Source of the DNA: Elusimicrobiota bacterium
GTDB lineage: Bacteria > Elusimicrobiota > Elusimicrobia > Elusimicrobiales > Elusimicrobiaceae
Direction: 5' to 3'
DNA: 64,000 nucleotides
Assembly: GCA_009778915.1 (NCBI GenBank)
Contig: WRFH01000001.1
Location: 410,551-474,550, forward strand
Within the stretch, counting starts at the first letter, position 1; each line of letters opens with the position of its first letter. The notes below the pieces were generated by a model. That model saw nothing but the letters and a program-made list of their open reading frames with translations. It made no database searches and was not told where the DNA came from. Shown piece after piece: positions 48,067-55,112 of the stretch. The position numbers and the translations under genes were made by a program.

Positions 48067-49065
48067 ATGATTTCAAGAAATTTAACACTGTTTACTATTT
48101 CTCACGCCGTTATAGATATGGTCTGCATGTGGGCTATGTTTTTTATTTTTGCGGCTAACCCGTATGAAGGTCTGAAATTTGCGGTTATTTACAATTTTTT
48201 TGCATTTGCTTTTCAGCCCCTAGTTGGCATGTTCGCGGATACGGTAAAAAAACCTAAAGAAATTACACTTGTTGGGTATGTGTTAACGGCCGCAGGAATC
48301 ATGTTGTTCCCAAAATTCAATGTCGCGGGCGCAGTAATAATAGGAATTGCAAACGCTATGTTTCACGTCGGAGCAGGTATTATCGTTTATAATTTGAATC
48401 CGAACACCCCAAAATGGCAGGGTGTTTATATCTCGTCTGGCGGAGTGGGCTTGGGACTTGGTGCGCTTGCTGCAAAGGCCGGACTTTCAAATATTTATTT
48501 TTTTGCCGCTTTGATAGTTCTTTTCATTTTGACTTTGTTTATAAAAACACCCGCCGCGGCTTATGCTGTACAGAGAGCAAAATTTAACAAAAATATTTTT
48601 TTCGGTATATTAATTTTGGTTATGACAGCTATTTTTATACGTTCTTTAAGTAGTTTTGACATCGGAGTATTTGTTAACGGCGCGGTGCAGAAATGGTATT
48701 TAATCTTATTTGTGGCGTTAGGTAAAGCCGTCGGCGGTTTTGTTTACGAAAAACTTGGACTTTTGAAGGGTACTGTCCTGCCGCTTATTTTGGCGGGAGT
48801 GCTTTTTCTTTTGGCGGAATATTCTTTTTATTTTGCAGTCATGAGCGCGGCCATAATTTCTATGACGACAGGCGTTACGTTGTACTTCCTGTTTTTGCTT
48901 ATGCCTCGCCGTCCGGGGCTTGCTTTTGGGTTTAACTGCCTTGCGTTGTTTTTAGGTCTTATGATTTTTATGCTCGCAGGGACAATGGGAACAATTGTAA
49001 CAATTTCGCTTTTAGTGATTTTAACATTGTCAGTTTTTATTTCGGGGGGAAAGTTAAATGGCTAA
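48067..49065 (+). CDS. MFS-like polytopic membrane protein
   Basis: About 10-12 hydrophobic segments; MFS-like spacing. Confidence 0.6.
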   Translation: MISRNLTLFTISHAVIDMVCMWAMFFIFAANPYEGLKFAVIYNFFAFAFQPLVGMFADTVKKPKEITLVGYVLTAAGIMLFPKFNVAGAVIIGIANAMFHVGAGIIVYNLNPNTPKWQGVYISSGGVGLGLGALAAKAGLSNIYFFAALIVLFILTLFIKTPAAAYAVQRAKFNKNIFFGILILVMTAIFIRSLSSFDIGVFVNGAVQKWYLILFVALGKAVGGFVYEKLGLLKGTVLPLILAGVLFLLAEYSFYFAVMSAAIISMTTGVTLYFLFLLMPRRPGLAFGFNCLALFLGLMIFMLAGTMGTIVTISLLVILTLSVFISGGKLNG

Positions 49066-49387
49066 TTTGATTTCTTACTTAATTCCGCTGGGTTTTACAT
49101 TGGCTGTAGAAACGTCATTGGCCGCCGTTATAACGCGGGAAAAGAAATTTGTTTTGCTTTGCGTGATTGTAAACATCTTAACCAACCCCGCGGCGAATAT
49201 GATTGCCCGCTCATGGCCGGAAGTTTTCTTCGGCACAACATACGCCATACCGATAATGGAAGTTTTTATTGTGTTAATAGAGTGGGGCTTTTACTGCGCG
49301 TTTTACAAAAAGAAATATGTGTTTCTGTTTTTCTTCTCGCTTCTTGCCAACGCGGCTTCTTACTTGGTTGGGCTTCTTCTGTTTTGA
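49058..49387 (+). CDS. Small polytopic membrane protein coupled to the upstream transporter
   Basis: 8-nt overlap with the preceding ORF; 3-4 hydrophobic segments; IVNILTNPAANMIAR motif. Confidence 0.6.
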   Translation: MANLISYLIPLGFTLAVETSLAAVITREKKFVLLCVIVNILTNPAANMIARSWPEVFFGTTYAIPIMEVFIVLIEWGFYCAFYKKKYVFLFFFSLLANAASYLVGLLLF

Positions 49388-50218
49388 TTATTCCTTATCG
49401 GGAATGTTCGAATCATTAAAGTCTTTTGGTAAAGTAAAGCGCGTTACAGAACTGTCGGCAACTATTTGTTCGGGGTTCTTTGCGCCGACAAAATATTTGC
49501 ATGCTTCTTGTGCTTTTGAATCTCTAGTGTCAAGTATACAAAATTTCTCGCCATCTAATTTAAACGCAAAACTATAGCGCGAATAGGGCGAATCGGCTTT
49601 AAATAAGCCGACGCTTACTATGTCATTATGAGGACTAAAAATATACGTTGCGCCTTTGTAATCAGTAAAAAATGTTATATCATCCGAAGGTAAAGGTCTA
49701 CGACTAACTATTTTAATACCGATGTCTGACCATTTAGTAGGATTTGTGCCGTTTTTATTTTTATAATTATTGATTTTTTCTACTATATCGCTTAAATCTT
49801 TTATGTGGCCTTTGTATATGCTTAAAGAGGGGGAAATATTAAAGTTTTCCTTATCCCCTTCCTTAAAAGGCAGAAGTTCAAGTCCTAAATTTGTTTTTAC
49901 TATTTTATATTCTTTGTTTACCGTGTCTGAAGATAATGTCGGCCTTGATGTGAAAGTGTCTACGTAGCCAATGAAGTTATCGTCAACATTAATTTCCCAA
50001 GTTTGAAATTTACTGCCCGTGCTTGGGATACATTCTTTTGGTAAAACTTTTACGGTTTTTCCTGTTTTATCGCTTAGCACGGCTATTGTTTTATATTTGT
50101 CGGAATTCACTATTTTGTTACATATGGGAGCAAAGTCATACCCTGGGTAAATAGCTATACCATCCGCCCGCGCGGACATTGCAGTTAATATAAATATTGA
50201 AACGAGTATCCTTTTCAT
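49388..50218 (-). CDS. Secreted protein of unknown function
   Basis: Signal peptide MKRILVSIFILTAMSARA; start preceded by AGGAGG on the reverse strand. Confidence 0.65.
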   Translation of the reverse strand: MKRILVSIFILTAMSARADGIAIYPGYDFAPICNKIVNSDKYKTIAVLSDKTGKTVKVLPKECIPSTGSKFQTWEINVDDNFIGYVDTFTSRPTLSSDTVNKEYKIVKTNLGLELLPFKEGDKENFNISPSLSIYKGHIKDLSDIVEKINNYKNKNGTNPTKWSDIGIKIVSRRPLPSDDITFFTDYKGATYIFSPHNDIVSVGLFKADSPYSRYSFAFKLDGEKFCILDTRDSKAQEACKYFVGAKNPEQIVADSSVTRFTLPKDFNDSNIPDKE

Positions 50219-50426
50219 ATTATTAATCCTCCTAAATAAAAGAACACATCTGGTTTTGCAAAATTAACAACGCTTTTTTAGAGTAAACGCCACACCACCT
50301 AAAGCAGCAATTAAAACAATAACCGTCACTAAACCAATATTTTATATATTATCATAATGCGGCCGGTTTTAGCTTCGCATAAATATTTCATCTTCAGTGT
50401 TTACCGGTTATATTTTGCGTTTTGGG

Positions 50427-51770
50427 TTACTTTGATTTTGGAGGATTTATAACCGCTTTTAACAGGAAAGGTTTTTTGATTACCTCTTTTAAAAACGCTT
50501 CGTCGCGCAGTTTGTTGCGGTAGGTTTTTTCTTCAAAAATATAATGATATTTTGTGTGAACGTCATAGCGGTTTTCCAATATGGCGACGATGTCCTCGAC
50601 GCCCACCAACTCCTCGTCCGTCGGGATTACGAAAGATTTTACTTTGGAATTTTTGGCCGTGATTTCACTTTCCGCGTTTTTTGTGACGGCGGCGTTGTTG
50701 CGCTCCGCGTCGTAAACAATGCCCATGTATTCCATATCTTTTAAAACTTTCTCGCGGAAAATAGGCCCGCGTTCGCCCACTCCTGCCGTCCATACCACGG
50801 CGTCCACGCGGCCCAGCGCGGCGGCGTACGCGCCGACGTATTTTTTAATGTGGTACGACTCCATATCTATGGCAAGCTGCGCGCGGTGGTCCCCGGCTTC
50901 GGCGGCAAGTTCAATGTCCCGTCTGTCGGCGGATTTGCCGGAAACGGCAAGCACGCCGGATTTTTTGTTAAGCGTGCTGTACATTTCCTGCGCGGTTAAA
51001 TCCGTTTTTCCCATGACGTAAAACGGTATGGCCGGATCAATGTCCCCGCAGCGGGTACCCATGATTACGCCTTCAAGCGGCGTAAGGCCCATCGACGTGT
51101 CAAAACACTTACCGTCTTTGACGGCGGTTATGCTCGCGCCGTTGCCGATGTGGCAGATTATGGCGTTTACTTCCGACGGTTTTTTGCCCAGCAGCACCGC
51201 CGCGCGTTTGGCGCAGTATAAAACGGACGTGCCGTGAAAACCGTATTTTCTTACCTTAAAATCCGTATACCATTCGTACGGCAGCGCGTACATATAAGTA
51301 TGCTCCGGCATGGTCTGGTGGAAAGCGGTGTCCATCACGCAGATGTGTTTTACCGACGGGAAAATTTCCTGCGCTGCCTCTATCCCCATTATGTGCGCCG
51401 GGTTGTGCAGCGGCGCGAGGTCGGAAATATCTTTGAGTTCCTGAAGCACGCTTTTGTCCACGACGACGGACTTTGCGAATTTGCCGCCGTGCACTATGCG
51501 GTGGCCGACGGCGTTTATCACGCCGGTGTCTTTTATTACGCCGTACTCTTTGCTTGTCAGCGTGTCCGCGACGAGTTTGATGGCCTCTTTATGATTTTTG
51601 CATTCGTGTATAAATTCAATTTTATCTTTGCCCGGGCGTTCGTGCGTGATGGCGGAGCCGGGCATTGTCACCCTTTCTACGAGGCCGGCGGCGAGGCTTT
51701 CTTTTTTAGCCCAGTCATAAACGCTGTAACGCACCGACGAGCTGCCGCAGTTTAAAAATAATATTATCAT
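50427..51770 (-). CDS. ackA: Acetate kinase
   Basis: MIILFLNCGSSSVRYSVYD; AICHIGNGASITAV; DTSMGLTPLEGVIMGTRCGDIDP. Confidence 0.95.
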   Translation of the reverse strand: MIILFLNCGSSSVRYSVYDWAKKESLAAGLVERVTMPGSAITHERPGKDKIEFIHECKNHKEAIKLVADTLTSKEYGVIKDTGVINAVGHRIVHGGKFAKSVVVDKSVLQELKDISDLAPLHNPAHIMGIEAAQEIFPSVKHICVMDTAFHQTMPEHTYMYALPYEWYTDFKVRKYGFHGTSVLYCAKRAAVLLGKKPSEVNAIICHIGNGASITAVKDGKCFDTSMGLTPLEGVIMGTRCGDIDPAIPFYVMGKTDLTAQEMYSTLNKKSGVLAVSGKSADRRDIELAAEAGDHRAQLAIDMESYHIKKYVGAYAAALGRVDAVVWTAGVGERGPIFREKVLKDMEYMGIVYDAERNNAAVTKNAESEITAKNSKVKSFVIPTDEELVGVEDIVAILENRYDVHTKYHYIFEEKTYRNKLRDEAFLKEVIKKPFLLKAVINPPKSK

Positions 51771-51865
51771 GATTATTCTCCAACGGAAAGTAAAAATACC
51801 GTCGCGTTGCCGCGCACGGTGTTTTTATTATTATACAAAATAGACAAGAAACGTCGTTGCCGCAG

Positions 51866-52531
51866 TTATTTAACAGTTACGGCCAGTTTCTGCCATTCGG
51901 CCAGGTAACCGTCATGCTTGCCGTCTTGGTCAACCCACGGAAGGTTATAACTAAGGTCCGCCTTGAAATTACCGGAGTATTCCTGCGGCGCGTCTTTCTT
52001 TAAAGCTTCGGCGTTAAACTCGACGTTGTCTGGCAGCGCGACGTAAGCGTATGCCGGCACGCCTTGTTTGGCAGCGTCGTCCGCGTTATAAACGGCAAAG
52101 ACTATCATGTTTGTCTTGGTGCCGTTCAGCCACACCTGAAGCCTGTTATTTCCCGGGGCCGTTTCCAGTTCAAAAAATAATCCGTCCGCATTGCGGTATA
52201 CGTTTAGTTTTTTGAAAAAGTTTTGCTTAGCCAGCTTCACATCATTGGTTCCTGATATCTTAATGTCGCTGGTAAGAAAATCTTTCCCGGACGTCATAAC
52301 TTCTTTAGGCAGCAGCCGACCGGTAATTCTCAAGATATTGTTCTCCGCAGCTCCGCTGTTTTTTACGGGTTGCAGAGTTTTGGGTTTATCTTGATAAGGC
52401 TGCGCGATAGAGTCCGTTATCTGCGCGGAATCAAGCCGCAGGTCCGCTAAGGACGCGGCTCTGCTCCCCGCACAGAGGGGTAAGGCAAACGTCATAGACA
52501 GCAAGAGTGCCGTCGTTTTTTGGTTTTTCAT
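51866..52531 (-). CDS. Secreted protein of unknown function
   Basis: Signal peptide MKNQKTTALLLSMTFALPLCAGSRAA; no family recognised. Confidence 0.55.
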   Translation of the reverse strand: MKNQKTTALLLSMTFALPLCAGSRAASLADLRLDSAQITDSIAQPYQDKPKTLQPVKNSGAAENNILRITGRLLPKEVMTSGKDFLTSDIKISGTNDVKLAKQNFFKKLNVYRNADGLFFELETAPGNNRLQVWLNGTKTNMIVFAVYNADDAAKQGVPAYAYVALPDNVEFNAEALKKDAPQEYSGNFKADLSYNLPWVDQDGKHDGYLAEWQKLAVTVK

Positions 52532-52732
52532 TTTTTTCTCCTTTTCTTCTTTATGTTTGTTACTTTTTAATAAAATTATATAGTCCGCGCCATAAACCGT
52601 TTTTGCGAAAAAAAACCAGAACCGTAATACAAATCGGATCTGGTTATAAATATGGATAAAAAAATTCTTTTCATTTTATCCTCATAGGGTTATTCTCATA
52701 TTAAAAGTATAAAATTTTATTTTTTGTTCCGC

Positions 52733-52770
52733 AAGGGCCAAAGGACCTATTGTTAGGATAGGCCCTTTTT
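52733..52770 (+). terminator. Candidate terminator
   Basis: AAGGGCC...CCTAT-TGTTAGG-ATAGGCCCTTTTT. Confidence 0.6.
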
Positions 52771-52798
52771 ACTCACTAAATCGGCGTTAAGCGTTTGG

Positions 52799-53404
52799 CT
52801 ATTTTATAAAATCTAAAAATTCGGCGCGGACTTCGGGTTTTTTGAAGACGCCGCGTATCGCGCTGGTTATCATGACCGCTTTATGTTTTTCCACGCCGCG
52901 GCTGCTCATGCACAAGTGCTGCGCTTTGCAGACCACCATTACGCCGAGCGGGTTTAAATGTTTCATCAGGCTGTCCGCGATTTCCGCCGACAGTTTTTCC
53001 TGGATTTGCAGACGGCGGGAATAAATTTCGACGAGCCTTGCGAGTTTTGACACGCCCAGCACGCGTTTGTTCGGCAGGTAACCTATGCTTATGGTGCCGA
53101 AGAAAGGCTGGAAATGATGTTCGCACGTTGAATAAAATTCTATGTCTTTTAAGACGACCATTTCGTCGCACGAGCCTTCGACAAAAGTTTTAAGCACACT
53201 CTCCGGGTTTTGTTTATAGCCGCCGAAAAGACGCTCCCAGCTTCTGACGACGCGGCGCGGCGTTTCAAGCAAGCCCTCCCTGTCCGGATTTTCGCCTATA
53301 TACGCTAAAATTTCTTTGATATTTTTTTCTATGGAATTTTCACGAATTTGTGCGTCTGCAGACTGAGACGCAGAAAGGGATTTTGTTTTATTATTTTCAC
53401 GCAT
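52799..53404 (-). CDS. folE: GTP cyclohydrolase I
   Basis: NPDREGLLETPRRVVRSWE; STCEHHFQPFFGTISIGYLP; SKLARLVEIYSRRLQIQEKLS; CMSSRGV. Confidence 0.95.
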   Translation of the reverse strand: MRENNKTKSLSASQSADAQIRENSIEKNIKEILAYIGENPDREGLLETPRRVVRSWERLFGGYKQNPESVLKTFVEGSCDEMVVLKDIEFYSTCEHHFQPFFGTISIGYLPNKRVLGVSKLARLVEIYSRRLQIQEKLSAEIADSLMKHLNPLGVMVVCKAQHLCMSSRGVEKHKAVMITSAIRGVFKKPEVRAEFLDFIK

Positions 53405-53922
53405 AAATCAATGTTCTCCTGTTTGTTGTCCTGCGGCTGTAAGTAAAGCAGCCGGGAGGGGGAAAAATACTGGAAATATTTTTTTAAATCTTCAAGGTCA
53501 GTTTCCCGGTTTACCAAAATTTTTATGACGTGCGCGGCGTCCAGCATGCGCGCGTCGACGTATTTTTTGGGGGATACCGTGATATTTTCCGCGCCGGAGC
53601 CGTCAAAATAAACGGAGCCGTTTGTCTCCACGTGTACTTTAAGGCCTTCGGAAATTAAAAATTTTATCAATTCGCCCAGCGGCTGTTCCGCCGGTTCGCC
53701 GCCGGTGATTACCACGGTCCGCGCCGGATATTTTTTTATTTCGGCTAAAATCTGCGGCGCGGTCATTTTAAATTTTTCGGCGAAAACCGTGTCGCAGAAT
53801 TCGCAGGCCATCTGGCAGCCGGCCAGCCGCACGAACACCGCCGGGACGCCGGCGTAAAGCCCTTCGCCCTGGATGGAATAAAAAATTTCAGTCAGCCTGA
53901 ACAATGGCGCTTGCGTTTTCAT
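53329..53922 (-). CDS. queE: 7-carboxy-7-deazaguanine synthase
   Basis: FYSIQGEGLYAGVPAVFVRLAGCQMACEFCDT radical-SAM motif; VITGGEP. Confidence 0.93.
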   Translation of the reverse strand: MKTQAPLFRLTEIFYSIQGEGLYAGVPAVFVRLAGCQMACEFCDTVFAEKFKMTAPQILAEIKKYPARTVVITGGEPAEQPLGELIKFLISEGLKVHVETNGSVYFDGSGAENITVSPKKYVDARMLDAAHVIKILVNRETDLEDLKKYFQYFSPSRLLYLQPQDNKQENIDLCVKIIKQNPFLRLSLQTHKFVKIP

Positions 53923-54235
53923 TTTCCCAAAGTTCCGTTTGTTTCAGTTTAAGACCGCGCGCGGACAGAACGGCGGACACTTTGTCAAACAAATACCGCG
54001 CCATATTTTCCGCCGTCGGGTTTTCCACGAAATCGTTTAAATATTTATGGTCCGGCAGCGCGCCGTCGAGCAGTTTTTTCAGAACTTTAAAATCTTCCAC
54101 CATGCCGGTTTCTTTGACGGGGCCGTCTATCAAAAATTCCACTGTCCACGTGTGGCCGTGCAGATTATTGCAGTCCCCGTCGTAACGCGGCAGGCGGTGG
54201 GCGGAACTGAATTTGCGTTTTACTTTAAGCAGCAT
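53888..54235 (-). CDS. queD: 6-carboxy-5,6,7,8-tetrahydropterin synthase
   Basis: FSSAHRLPRYDGDCNNLHGHTWTVEF; DHKYLND; PTAENMARYLF; WENENASAIV. Confidence 0.93.
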   Translation of the reverse strand: MLLKVKRKFSSAHRLPRYDGDCNNLHGHTWTVEFLIDGPVKETGMVEDFKVLKKLLDGALPDHKYLNDFVENPTAENMARYLFDKVSAVLSARGLKLKQTELWENENASAIVQAD

Positions 54236-55010
54236 TTTGCACCTTCTTAGGATAATTATTCAAAATCTGCTGCAGGTATATGCCGCTTAAAAATAATTGG
54301 ACGAGCGCGATAAACGGAATTGTAACCGCGAAAATATTGAGCAGAAACAAAACCATAAAAGGCGTCTGCACGAAGACGGCTAGTTTGGGAAAAGTATTTT
54401 TAGGCACTTCGCGTTGCATGAAAGCGTTGACGACAAAACCCAGCAGCAGATTTATTACAAACCAATAAACGAACATTATAATAGCGGCGATAAGCATTCC
54501 CACGGCGGCCGCGCTTTGTATCGTCGACTGCATTACCTGGTTGCCCGAATATAGCTGCGCGAGCGCCGCGCCGTCGGTCCTGGGGAAATCTTTTTTAAAG
54601 TCAAAAGGCGTTTCTTTAGCCTCGCCTGCGCTGAAAACGAAGAAAGATTTTTTTGAGACGATAAGCAGCGTGTTGTTATTTGTAAAATCGGTTTCCGTCG
54701 GCGGGAATTCAAGCGCCGGGTTATACTGCGCGTAAAAGGTTTGCCCTCTGGTAAGCTGCGGCGGGATTTGCACTTTGTAAGGCTGCCCGTCGTTGATAAG
54801 CAGCTCCGCGTTTTTTACTTCGACCGGCGGCAGAGATTTTAAAAATACCGGAATCTGCGATATATATTTATTAATCAGCATAAATCCGCCGGCAAAAGTT
54901 ATTATGAAAATTATGACGGCGTATAAAAAGACGTATCCGCCGCTTTTTTTGGCCGTCAGCGTGTAATGTTTGAAGCTGAATAAATGTTTGTAAAAGTCAA
55001 CTATAATCAT
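54225..55010 (-). CDS. DUF1189-like polytopic membrane protein
   Basis: N-terminal TM and several C-terminal TMs around an extracytoplasmic domain; overlaps the queD start. Confidence 0.6.
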   Translation of the reverse strand: MIIVDFYKHLFSFKHYTLTAKKSGGYVFLYAVIIFIITFAGGFMLINKYISQIPVFLKSLPPVEVKNAELLINDGQPYKVQIPPQLTRGQTFYAQYNPALEFPPTETDFTNNNTLLIVSKKSFFVFSAGEAKETPFDFKKDFPRTDGAALAQLYSGNQVMQSTIQSAAAVGMLIAAIIMFVYWFVINLLLGFVVNAFMQREVPKNTFPKLAVFVQTPFMVLFLLNIFAVTIPFIALVQLFLSGIYLQQILNNYPKKVQNAA

Positions 55011-55065
55011 GGATTTTCTCCTGGTATTTAAAGTATATAAAATTTATAAGCGGCGTAAAAAATGA

Positions 55066-55098
55066 AAAAAAGCCCCGCGTTTTCGCGCGGGGCTTTTT
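55066..55098. terminator. Terminator
   Basis: AAAAAGCCCCGCG...CGCGGGGCTTTTT. Confidence 0.9.
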
Positions 55099-55112
55099 AA
55101 TAAAACATTTAT

